The notes beneath the pieces were generated by a model that saw nothing but the letters and a program-made list of their open reading frames with translations, searched no databases and was not told the origin of the DNA. A stretch of DNA of 34,821 nucleotides. It comes from Clostridiales bacterium. GTDB taxonomy: Bacteria; Bacillota; Clostridia; Lachnospirales; Lachnospiraceae. Position numbers and translations under genes: made by a program. Numbering within the stretch: position 1 is the first letter of the stretch; each line of letters starts with the position of its first letter. Location of the stretch: contig JAAYRG010000174.1 of NCBI GenBank assembly GCA_012518885.1, positions 1 to 34,821 of the forward strand. The letters run 5' to 3'. Shown here one piece after another: positions 1 through 8,663 of the stretch.

Positions 1-2
1 AA

Positions 3-88
3 TGCAGTCTACGGGACTTGAACCCGTACCCAGTTAAACCCGGATTAGATCCTTAGTCTAACGCGTATACCAATTCCGCCAAGACTGC
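3..88 (-). tRNA. tRNA-Leu, anticodon AAG (A34), CCA not encoded
   Basis: Reverse complement GCAGTCT TG GCGGAATTGGTATACGC G TTAGA CTAAGGA TCTAA TCCGGGTTTAACTGGGTACGGGTTCAAGTCCCGT AGACTGC A: 7-bp acceptor stem, long variable arm, GGTTCAAGTCC T-loop, 5-bp anticodon stem with loop CTAAGGA giving AAG. Confidence 0.93.
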
Positions 89-195
89 ATTAACATGAAT
101 TATTTTATACTTTTTTTGAACTCTTGTCAAGAAAAATTAAATAACACAGACCTAATTCTTACCAAAAAAAGCCTGTGTTATATGGTATGTTCTTC

Positions 196-732
196 TTATG
201 GTCTCTTGGTCACCCAAGGGATATCCATAGATATGTTTCTTTGTATTTCTAAGCTTAATTCTCTATCTTCTAACCTTTTCTTCCTTCTAGCAGGATAGCC
301 TGCATGAATATACTTCTCTTCCTCTGTTTCTGGCTCAATAAGAGGAACTAGGGCAGGACTACCATCTTCATTAAAACATGTAAAGGTCGTAAAGGCAGTA
401 GCACACAGCCTTCTTTCCCCTGTCATTAGATTTTCTGCAATTACCTTACAAAAGACTTCTACAGATGAATTACCAACTCCTGATATAAAAGTTTCTGCGC
501 ATATTGAATCATCAAGACTTGCTGCGTTTATAAAGTCAACGGAGTCCATAGATGCTGTAACTGCAGCCTTCCTTGTATGCCTAGCCACAGAAATTGATGC
601 TGATATATCTATTAATGATAAAATAGTTCCCCCAAACAAGGTATTATTATTGTTTAGATCATTAGGAAATATTCTATTTGTCCTTACAACTCTTGATTCA
701 CTACACTTTTTAACTGGACGTTCTGTATTCAT
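196..732 (-). CDS. acyl-CoA thioesterase, HotDog fold (YkhA/YciA-like)
   Basis: 178-aa ORF with NNNNTLFGGTILSLIDISASISVARH and a VEVFCKV...FTTFTCF pattern typical of acyl-CoA hydrolases; RBS-like GGAGGTAG upstream. Confidence 0.85.
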   Translation of the reverse strand: MNTERPVKKCSESRVVRTNRIFPNDLNNNNTLFGGTILSLIDISASISVARHTRKAAVTASMDSVDFINAASLDDSICAETFISGVGNSSVEVFCKVIAENLMTGERRLCATAFTTFTCFNEDGSPALVPLIEPETEEEKYIHAGYPARRKKRLEDRELSLEIQRNISMDIPWVTKRP

Positions 733-910
733 AATCTACCTCCAAATATAATCTATCTTAACATAAGCATTATACAGCAAAAGTAAAACAAAATGAAGAT
801 TGAACTTTACTTTTTACCTTAAAATAAAGCTTTTTAATAAAAGTTATTTGCTTTTTTACCTATAAGATATATAATAACTTTATAGTGTATAATAAAAGGA
901 GGAAGGTATT

Positions 911-1144
911 ATGAAGGTAAAGAATATTAGAGATATTGATAAGTTTTTTGAAGTAGTAGATAGTTGTGTAGGAAAAGTTGAGCTAGTAACTGGAGAGGGA
1001 GACCGTTTAAACTTAAAGTCTAAACTTTCCCAGTACGTATCTTTAGCCAACGTATTTTCTGATGGTACTATTAAAGAAATCGAAATTATTGCTCACGAGA
1101 AAGAAGACATTGAAAAATTAATGAAATATATGGTTCAGGGATAG
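911..1144 (+). CDS. small conserved-looking protein of unknown function (77 aa)
   Basis: ORF with strong RBS (aggaggaaggtatt-ATG), followed by a strong terminator; no recognised catalytic motif. Confidence 0.75.
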   Translation: MKVKNIRDIDKFFEVVDSCVGKVELVTGEGDRLNLKSKLSQYVSLANVFSDGTIKEIEIIAHEKEDIEKLMKYMVQG

Positions 1145-1219
1145 GTAGAAACTATAAGTAAGTATTTTCACTATGTAAAAGTAATAAATATATAAAACAA
1201 ATATACAATCAAAGCAATT

Positions 1220-1266
1220 AAAACCTTGTGCCTATGAGGATATTCTCATAGGCACAAGGTTTTTTA
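1220..1266. terminator. intrinsic bidirectional terminator
   Basis: Perfect 17-bp inverted repeat AACCTTGTGCCTATGAG / CTCATAGGCACAAGGTT with 6-nt loop, flanked by A and T tracts, between convergent genes. Confidence 0.92.
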
Positions 1267-1285
1267 TAAGGCTATACTAATTCTC

Positions 1286-1645
1286 CTATAAGTCGTACTT
1301 GTCAAACAAGTCTTTTACATCCTTAGCCTCAAGATGTTCTCCATATGTAACAACCCTACCATCTACTACTAATGCTGGTGTATTTATAACACCAAACTTC
1401 AAAATTTCAGAATTATTCCTAATAAAAATAACTTCATCATTATAGCCCATATCTTCAATTGCTTGTTTTACATTATTGAATGTATTCTTGTCTTTCTTGC
1501 CATAAGACCCCAAAAACAAAAATCTAGACTTGTTAAGAAATTTACTTTCTTTTTCAGATAAGTTATATAAGGGCTTGCCATCTAAGGACGTCCCGTTATA
1601 TGGTTCTTTATCTTGCTTTCCTGATAAAAAATCAAACATACCCAT
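1286..1645 (-). CDS. thioredoxin-fold protein resembling the redox-active disulfide 2 family but lacking cysteines
   Basis: C-terminal NNVKQAIEDMGYNDEVIFIRNNSEILKFGVINTPALVVDGRVVTYGEHLEAKDVKDLF resembles the small thioredoxin fold including the cis-Pro TPALVVDG motif; no Cys in 119 aa. Confidence 0.65.
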   Translation of the reverse strand: MGMFDFLSGKQDKEPYNGTSLDGKPLYNLSEKESKFLNKSRFLFLGSYGKKDKNTFNNVKQAIEDMGYNDEVIFIRNNSEILKFGVINTPALVVDGRVVTYGEHLEAKDVKDLFDKYDL

Positions 1646-1731
1646 ACGCTTTTCTCCCTTTATATTATATATTACTAATTTAATATGATAAGTTTATTAT
1701 AACAAATATTGTCCCTGTATTCACTCTTATT

Positions 1732-2748
1732 TTACCTTTCAAATGGGAAAAGTAACTTTTGATTCTCCTTAGTGTACATATTATCCTGGGTTATTAGTTG
1801 GAATCCTGAATCTATGTATTCAGGTAACTCTTGTCCATCAAGAAGTTTTACAGCTTTTTCAATACCCAAATACCCCATATTAAAGGGTTTTTGTATCATA
1901 AGGCCCTTACAGTAATTACCTTCTAAGAACTTAATTTGTGCTGTTGAACTATCAAAACCAAAAGCATTAATTCTCCTATCCTTATCTACCTCTTTTATAG
2001 CCTTAAAGGCCCCAGCAGAAGAATATTCATTTAGCCCTATAACCATATTAATGCTAGGATTATTTTGAATAAATTCCTTCGTTAAATTATAGGCCTTAAG
2101 AAAATCTGAATCACAATAGACAACATCTACTATTTTATCTTCTTGCTTACCTAGGCCAGCACGAACTCCAGCCTGTCTTTCAATTGCTGTAGAAGCGGTT
2201 TTTACATGACTTACCATAAGTATTTGGGTGTCTTCCTCAATATAACTTGTTATGTACCTGCCCATCTCTCTACCAGCCTTAAAGTTGTCAGTTGCTATAA
2301 GGACGTCTTCTACCTTCTCAGCCACATTGGAATCTACTAGGACAAGCTTAATACCTTGTTCTTTGATCTTCTTCACCATGGGCAGTGATATGGTATAGTC
2401 AGCTGGAACAAGAACTATTGCATCAGGCTTTTCCCTTATAGCCCAATCTATAAAATTGTTCTGACCTTCGTAATCATCCTCCCTATTAGGTGCCACAATT
2501 GTAAGGTCAACATCATATTCCTTAGCAGCTAGTTCGGTTCCTGCAATCAAATCCACCCAGAAATCATTAGTATTATCTATTAGTTTAGGAATGAAAATTA
2601 TCCTCTTAGGCCTTTCTTCTGATTCAATATCAATTGTTTTTAATATTAAGTATGATAGAAAAACTGTAAATAATATTGCAATAATAATAAATACAATCTT
2701 TCTTCTCATTGGGATTTCACCTATATTTATTAATCTCTTTCTTTTCAT
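1732..2748 (-). CDS. membrane-anchored sugar-binding protein (Peripla_BP_4/LacI-type), likely sensor subunit
   Basis: N-terminal TM anchor RRKIVFIIIAILFTVFLSYLIL without lipobox Cys; FIPKLIDNTNDFWVDLIAGTELAAKEY, VLVDSN, GFDSS motifs; ATGA overlap with the upstream kinase gene. Confidence 0.85.
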   Translation of the reverse strand: MKRKRLINIGEIPMRRKIVFIIIAILFTVFLSYLILKTIDIESEERPKRIIFIPKLIDNTNDFWVDLIAGTELAAKEYDVDLTIVAPNREDDYEGQNNFIDWAIREKPDAIVLVPADYTISLPMVKKIKEQGIKLVLVDSNVAEKVEDVLIATDNFKAGREMGRYITSYIEEDTQILMVSHVKTASTAIERQAGVRAGLGKQEDKIVDVVYCDSDFLKAYNLTKEFIQNNPSINMVIGLNEYSSAGAFKAIKEVDKDRRINAFGFDSSTAQIKFLEGNYCKGLMIQKPFNMGYLGIEKAVKLLDGQELPEYIDSGFQLITQDNMYTKENQKLLFPFER

Positions 2749-4514
2749 TTTAATCCATTATCTCTTTTCTTAGGAATCGTAATAGTTACAGTGGTACCTT
2801 CATTGGGCCTACTCTTTATATCAAGGCCATACTTATTACCATAATGTAGCTGTAGCCTTCTTTGAACATTATAGACTCCTATTCCAGAGGCCTTATAGTT
2901 AACCTTGTGGGAATCAAAGATCTTATCAAACCTATCTTTAGACATTCCAACACCATTATCTATTACCTTTATAACTATTGTCTCTCCAACTGAACGACCT
3001 ATAACTTGAAGAAGGCACTTGCTCCCCTTATACTTAATACCATGATAAATTGCATTCTCTACAATCGGTTGAATAGTAAGTTTTAATATCTTCTCACTAT
3101 ACAAGTCCTTATCAAAGTCAATTACATATTCTAGTATGTCATTATACCGCATTTGCTGAATTGTTAAGTAACTATTAATATAGCTTACCTCTTGAAGAAT
3201 AGTAAGTTCTTCATTTTCGTTACTTATACCTTGCCTTAACAATTTTGACAAGGCAGATGTCATTATTACAACTTCTTCAGTTTTTTTGGCTTCAGCCATC
3301 CATATAATCGAATCTAGAGTATTATATAGAAAGTGAGGATTAATCTGAGATTGTAGGGCCCTAAGCTCACTTTTTCTCTTTTCCTTTTGCTCATATACAA
3401 TTCTATCCATTAGGTTTCTAATCTCATAAACCATTATATTAAAAGACTTACTTAGACTACCAATTTCATTGTCAGGAATATCATCTATGTTAGCAATTTC
3501 TAACTGGCCCTTTTGAACTAATTCCATAGAATCTTTAAGTATTTTAATTGGACTTGATATCTCATATGACACTACTGCGGTAATAATAACTACTGCTATT
3601 AATAATATAATTGTAACTATAAAGTAGATTATCTTAGTTTCACTACTATTTTTCATTAATTCAGATACTTCTTCAACTCCAACAGTTGTCCAACCTGTTT
3701 TGTCTGACACAGATATAGTATATAGCTTACTATTTTCCTCATTAGTTATAAAATAGCCTGTTTCATTCTCTAGAACTTCCTTTATTCTCTCTTCTTTTAA
3801 ACCACTATACAGCAACTGTTGCTGGGGATGGTAAATGATATCCCCCTTCTTATCTAAAATAAAAATATATCCCTTTTCACTCATACTATTTGCTTCACAA
3901 AGGTCTATAATTGCATCATAATTAAGGTCTATAAAGAATATACCAGATGCCTCATTGGTATAGGGGTTACGCATATTTATACAAAGGGTAATAACCCATT
4001 TATAATCATCCTCAACTAGGTTTTGTACATGAGATGATGACAATATTGGCTGGCCAGGATTAGAAATAGCCTCCTTATACCAGTCCAAATTGTCTACATT
4101 AACATTAGTATTTAACTTATCCAAGCCGTCATTTATCAAATACCTGTTATTATCAGATACGATAGCAATGTTATAAATATCTTCTCTAGCCTTAACTATT
4201 AGGTTAAAATGGGTTAATATCTCAGCCCTAAGATTGTTAAATTCTTCTGCATCAAGGTCAGTTTGGAACAAGTAGTCATTAACATTGTCGTAATTGGTTA
4301 CAAGGGCAGTTATGTTTTCCATGTAATCCACATAGGACTCTATTTGGTAGTTGACTTGTTCAACTAACTTGGTTGTATATTCTATAGAATTATCTAATAC
4401 AGTGTCTTTAGTATAACTCAAGGAAATAAGCATAAATATAGACAAAGCAATAATAACTAAGATTGAAAATGATACTAGCATTGCAAGCCTAATGCTTTTA
4501 ATTCTATTTAACAA
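2745..4514 (-). CDS. sensor histidine kinase, YesM/LytS-type (Cache-like sensor, HAMP, His kinase, HATPase)
   Basis: Two TM segments, HAMP-like region, QINPHFLYNTLDSIIWMAEAKK His box, NAIYHGIKYK and GIGVYNVQRRLQLHYG ATP-binding motifs; TTG start overlapping the upstream stop codon. Confidence 0.92.
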   Translation of the reverse strand: MLNRIKSIRLAMLVSFSILVIIALSIFMLISLSYTKDTVLDNSIEYTTKLVEQVNYQIESYVDYMENITALVTNYDNVNDYLFQTDLDAEEFNNLRAEILTHFNLIVKAREDIYNIAIVSDNNRYLINDGLDKLNTNVNVDNLDWYKEAISNPGQPILSSSHVQNLVEDDYKWVITLCINMRNPYTNEASGIFFIDLNYDAIIDLCEANSMSEKGYIFILDKKGDIIYHPQQQLLYSGLKEERIKEVLENETGYFITNEENSKLYTISVSDKTGWTTVGVEEVSELMKNSSETKIIYFIVTIILLIAVVIITAVVSYEISSPIKILKDSMELVQKGQLEIANIDDIPDNEIGSLSKSFNIMVYEIRNLMDRIVYEQKEKRKSELRALQSQINPHFLYNTLDSIIWMAEAKKTEEVVIMTSALSKLLRQGISNENEELTILQEVSYINSYLTIQQMRYNDILEYVIDFDKDLYSEKILKLTIQPIVENAIYHGIKYKGSKCLLQVIGRSVGETIVIKVIDNGVGMSKDRFDKIFDSHKVNYKASGIGVYNVQRRLQLHYGNKYGLDIKSRPNEGTTVTITIPKKRDNGLK

Positions 4515-6166
4515 TTTTTTACCATTCCTTTGTTATTAAGTATTTTTCTGTTTTTTCTAGAATATTCTGTTGGTGATTGTCTGGTCATCTTCTTAAATAC
4601 AACACTAAAATATTGGGGGTCAGAAAAGCCTACCTTGCTGGCTATCTCGTAATTCTTAAGGTCACTTGTTTCAAGAAGAACCTTTGATTTTTCTATTCTT
4701 GTCCTAGTAAGAAACTCCATAAAGGTTTCTCCTATTTCATCTTTAAAAATAGTAGAAAATCTACTTGAGCTAATGTTAAGATATGAACATACCTCACTTA
4801 GGCTAAGTTTAGGATCAGAGTAATTCTTTTCTATATAATCAGTAGCTAATAAGGCACGCTTTCTATTAGTAGATCCCTTTTGATTTATTAGGGCCTCTAC
4901 AATCTTTTCAAAATACTTATTAAGGATATCTATTGCTTCTGATAAGGTATGAGTCCTAGCTATATCTGCAAGAACTCCCTCTTTATCTAAATCTTCATCT
5001 TCTTGTACTAAATAAGATATATTTAAGTCGTCATTTAGGTCAAGGACCACTCTTTGCAAATACGAAATAGTTAAAGTTTTGGTGTGAAAGCTTGATTCTA
5101 AGACCTTCCTTAGCTCTCTTGATAGTTGCCCTATCATGTTTTCATCATTCGCAACTATACTATGGGCCAGCTTACTAATATAGGTCTCTAAATCAATATA
5201 GGGACTTTTATTATTCCATAAGCTTTCAGCTTGTTCTGAATCAATAACGCTATATTCACCCAATATATACTGGTACTTAATACTTGTATGTGCTGATTCA
5301 TAGGACTTATATATTTTATCCTTGCCAGATATGGTCTTACCAATTGTTATTGATATGTCTGTGTTTAAGTAGTCTTTTGCCTTATTTTTAATATCAGTAC
5401 ATAAAGCCTTTGCTAGTGTTTTTATCTCTGTAAAATAATTAGACTTAAATAAAATGTAAAGCCTATCATTATTAGACATACATACTATACCATTTTTATT
5501 CTTTACTAGTATCTCTTCACTGATATTATAAACTGAAAATAGCATAAGAGAACTATACTGCTTCATTTGTTCTTCATCACCAGAATAGCTATTAATTCTC
5601 TTTAGTTCAACAATTGCAACCCTGTAATACTTCTCACTCAGTTCAATATTAAAGTTCTCTAATTCACTAGTAATTTCACTAGCTGGAGTTTTTCCCGTAA
5701 TAAAGTCTATAAGTAGTTTAGACTTTATATATATCTTATTCTTATTATAGGATTTACTTATTATTTCCCAGTTTCTTTCTTGTTCAATTCTCTTATCTCT
5801 TTTTTTCTTTGTAGCTGTTAGAACCTTTGATAATTCTGCTGCTGTAACAGGTTTTAGTATATAGTCTTCTACATTGTACTTAATAGCCTTTTGTGCGTAT
5901 TCAAACTCATCAAACCCACTAAAGATTATTACGCTTATATCAGGAAAATTATCATAAGTATATTTGATTAATTCCATTCCATCTAAAATAGGCATACATA
6001 TATCAGTTAATACTACATCAACATGATTTTTCTCTATAAATTCAATTGCTTCTTTTCCATTTTGACATGTTCCTACTAAATTAAAACCAAGACTGTTCCA
6101 TTTTATGTTTTCACTTATTGCTTCCCTTACCAGTATCTCATCATCTACTAGTAGTACATTATACAT
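4508..6166 (-). CDS. response regulator with AraC-type DNA-binding domain (YesN-like)
   Basis: Receiver domain MYNVLLVDDEILVREAI...VVLTDICMPILDGMELI...DYILKPV; C-terminal AraC HTH (SLSEVCSYLNISSSRFSTIFKDEIGETFMEFLTRTRIEKSKVLL...VGFSDPQYFSVVFKKMTRQSPTEY). Confidence 0.94.
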   Translation of the reverse strand: MYNVLLVDDEILVREAISENIKWNSLGFNLVGTCQNGKEAIEFIEKNHVDVVLTDICMPILDGMELIKYTYDNFPDISVIIFSGFDEFEYAQKAIKYNVEDYILKPVTAAELSKVLTATKKKRDKRIEQERNWEIISKSYNKNKIYIKSKLLIDFITGKTPASEITSELENFNIELSEKYYRVAIVELKRINSYSGDEEQMKQYSSLMLFSVYNISEEILVKNKNGIVCMSNNDRLYILFKSNYFTEIKTLAKALCTDIKNKAKDYLNTDISITIGKTISGKDKIYKSYESAHTSIKYQYILGEYSVIDSEQAESLWNNKSPYIDLETYISKLAHSIVANDENMIGQLSRELRKVLESSFHTKTLTISYLQRVVLDLNDDLNISYLVQEDEDLDKEGVLADIARTHTLSEAIDILNKYFEKIVEALINQKGSTNRKRALLATDYIEKNYSDPKLSLSEVCSYLNISSSRFSTIFKDEIGETFMEFLTRTRIEKSKVLLETSDLKNYEIASKVGFSDPQYFSVVFKKMTRQSPTEYSRKNRKILNNKGMVKNC

Positions 6167-6291
6167 TTTATCACTCCATTTTCAAAGGAACTCATACACC
6201 ATGCTACAAATTCATCATGCAAAACCGATATAAATATACCTAATACTATACACCCTCTTGGTAATTGTCAATAATAAAGTAGGCAAGCAAT

Positions 6292-6332
6292 TAAGACCCC
6301 CTGTGTAACAAGAGGTCTTAATTGCATATGTG
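6292..6332 (-). terminator. hairpin downstream of the substrate-binding protein gene, putative terminator
   Basis: 12-bp inverted repeat GCAATTAAGACC...GGTCTTAATTGC between the SBP stop and the response-regulator start; U-tract is weak. Confidence 0.5.
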
Positions 6333-6358
6333 TAAAGTATGGTAAATTATGACTGAAA

Positions 6359-7564
6359 TTAGTCGTATAAGTTTTGTGCAATTTCTGGGCTATCAATGTT
6401 AGCAGCGTTGTACCATTGAGCTCCAGTATCTACGTTAGATACTTCTTCTCCGTTAGCAGCTTGAATTAATAGTTCGATTAGAACTTCACCAATTCTTACA
6501 GGAGCTTGAGTAACAGCACCATATAATGTACCGTCAGCTACTGCTGCTTTAATAACTGAACCAGAGTCAAATCCAACACCGATAATATCATCTTCGCCAG
6601 TTCCTAATACACCAAGGTTTTCATTAGCTGTTACAACACCTTCTGCTGCTGTTTGGTTAGAACCAAAGATAGCAATTGTATCTTCTTTGTTTAAAATTGT
6701 TGCAGCTTCAATTGCTGTTAATTCTGTTGTTGTTTGAGCTGGAACTCTAACTTCAATAATAACGTCTGCTTCACCTTCATCTACTGTAGCGCCTTTTTTA
6801 TTAGCTATATAGAAGTCGTTACCAACAACTGCAACTTTCTTACCATCAGCTGCTAGTAGTTCAACCATTTTATCGATGAAACCTAAACCACGTTGAGTGA
6901 TAGATTCAGAAGTAGCATCTTGGTTAACTTCACCAATTCTTACTGGGCCACTTGCGTTTGCAATTCTATCTTTAATTCCTTCGTACATTCCTTCTGCTGC
7001 TACTCCACCTGCTACGTAGTTATCTGTTGAAGCATTTGCAAGAACAGAACCTTCTGGAGCACCAGGAACACCAGAGTCAAAACCAATAATAGGAATACCC
7101 TTTTCTACAGCATTTGCAATACCTTCTAAAGCTGCCTTAGTATCAAGAGCTGCAAGACCAATTGCGTGTGGTCCTTTATTAACAGCATTATTTAACATTT
7201 GAACTTGGTCAGCTATATCTGATTCAGAGTTAGGACCAACAAACTCCATAGTTATGCCGTATTTTGCTGCACTAGCTTGAGCACCTTTATAAACTGCTTG
7301 CCAGTATGTAGATTGGAATCCTTTTGAAACAATTTCAAAGTGGTATTTTTCTTTTGCTACTATTTCCCCATTACCACCAGATGCTTCAGTTTCTTTGTCA
7401 GTTTCTTTCTCCCCATCTGTTTCCTTTGCTACTGATTCAGTTTCTTTAGAAGCGTCTGTTGCACCTGCTTCAGTATCTTTCTTATCATCGCTTCCACCAC
7501 AAGCTACTAACAAGGATGCAACCATTACTAAAACAAGTAACACTGATAATAATCTTTTTTTCAT
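6359..7564 (-). CDS. sugar ABC transporter substrate-binding lipoprotein
   Basis: Lipoprotein signal MKKRLLSVLLVLVMVASLLVAC|GG, low-complexity Glu/Thr/Lys linker, then Peripla_BP_4-type domain. Confidence 0.92.
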   Translation of the reverse strand: MKKRLLSVLLVLVMVASLLVACGGSDDKKDTEAGATDASKETESVAKETDGEKETDKETEASGGNGEIVAKEKYHFEIVSKGFQSTYWQAVYKGAQASAAKYGITMEFVGPNSESDIADQVQMLNNAVNKGPHAIGLAALDTKAALEGIANAVEKGIPIIGFDSGVPGAPEGSVLANASTDNYVAGGVAAEGMYEGIKDRIANASGPVRIGEVNQDATSESITQRGLGFIDKMVELLAADGKKVAVVGNDFYIANKKGATVDEGEADVIIEVRVPAQTTTELTAIEAATILNKEDTIAIFGSNQTAAEGVVTANENLGVLGTGEDDIIGVGFDSGSVIKAAVADGTLYGAVTQAPVRIGEVLIELLIQAANGEEVSNVDTGAQWYNAANIDSPEIAQNLYD

Positions 7565-7651
7565 TGAATACCTCCTATTATTCTTGTTTTTAATTTATAT
7601 GTTAACCCTTTAGGTTACATATCAAGTTTATAAAGTACTTACTACTTTGTA

Positions 7652-8644
7652 TTACTTATTAATTGGCTTTTTCTTGTTGTTTATAATATCAATTAAAACA
7701 GCACCAATTAAGATAATACCTGTGATAATTTGTTGCCAGTTAGGTTGGAAACCAACATATGGAAGGCCTGACTTTAGTACAGACATTACTAGAACACCAA
7801 GTAGGGCACCAAGGATAGTACCTTGCCCACCAGTAGTCGAAATACCACCGATGATTGCACCGCCTATTGCATCAAGTTCTAGGCCTGCACCTGTTCCTGG
7901 ATTGATACTTGCAAAGGTTGCTGCATAGGCTATACCTGCAAGTCCTGCAAAAAAACCACAGATTACATAAGCTATTATATGGTACTTAGTAACATCAACA
8001 CCAGAAAGTCTAGTTGCCTCTTTATTACTTCCAATTGCTATAATATAACGACCTACTTTCGTCTTATTAAGTACAATGGTCATTATAATTGCACTAATTA
8101 CTATTAAAATAATTCCAACAGGATACTTTGTTCCACCTATTTCTAGTTTAAAGATACTCCTAAACCAACCCCCTTCAGCACTTGCTGGAGGCCAAGGAAT
8201 ACCGAATCCACTTGCACTAATAGTACCTAGTCCCCTAGTAATCATCATAGTACAAAGGGTTGCAAGGAAGGGTGGGATTTTCATTACTGCTACTAATATT
8301 CCGTTTAAAAGACCAATAGCTAGACCAAAAAGTAGAGTAACAAGCATACCTACTATAACTGGCATATTTTGATATTTTACAAGGTAACCACCTGCTATTG
8401 CATAACATATGATACCTGTACCTATAGATAGGTCTACTCCACCGCTTATCAATACAAAGGTTACACCTATAGCCATTAGGGCTATATTATATGTATAGTC
8501 TGCTATACTTACAAAGGTTGAATATCTTCTAAATGCTGGGCTCGCAAGAGAAAAGACTATTACAAGTGTAATAATAACAAGGGTTACTATAGTTCTTTGA
8601 GCACCAAGTTTTTTTACAATGATATTATTTTTTATTTTATTCAT
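7652..8644 (-). CDS. ribose/galactose-type ABC transporter permease (RbsC-like)
   Basis: Multi-TM ORF with LNGILVAVMKIPPFLATLCTMMITRGLG and IGSNKEATRLSGVDVTKYHIIAYVICGFFAGLAGI signatures. Confidence 0.93.
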   Translation of the reverse strand: MNKIKNNIIVKKLGAQRTIVTLVIITLVIVFSLASPAFRRYSTFVSIADYTYNIALMAIGVTFVLISGGVDLSIGTGIICYAIAGGYLVKYQNMPVIVGMLVTLLFGLAIGLLNGILVAVMKIPPFLATLCTMMITRGLGTISASGFGIPWPPASAEGGWFRSIFKLEIGGTKYPVGIILIVISAIIMTIVLNKTKVGRYIIAIGSNKEATRLSGVDVTKYHIIAYVICGFFAGLAGIAYAATFASINPGTGAGLELDAIGGAIIGGISTTGGQGTILGALLGVLVMSVLKSGLPYVGFQPNWQQIITGIILIGAVLIDIINNKKKPINK

Positions 8645-8663
8645 ATTGATTATTAATTCCCCC

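Noticed and set aside
95-298. 67-aa + strand ORF
   Set aside because: Starts at the tRNA flank and overlaps the 3' end of the thioesterase gene antisense; no RBS or domain.
822-860. Hairpin AAATAA-ag-CTTTT-TAAT-AAAAG-TTATTT upstream of the 77-aa ORF
   Set aside because: AT-only bulged stem, likely chance in an AT-rich promoter region.
7647-8372. + strand ORFs opposite the permease
   Set aside because: Antisense shadow ORFs of a TM protein gene.
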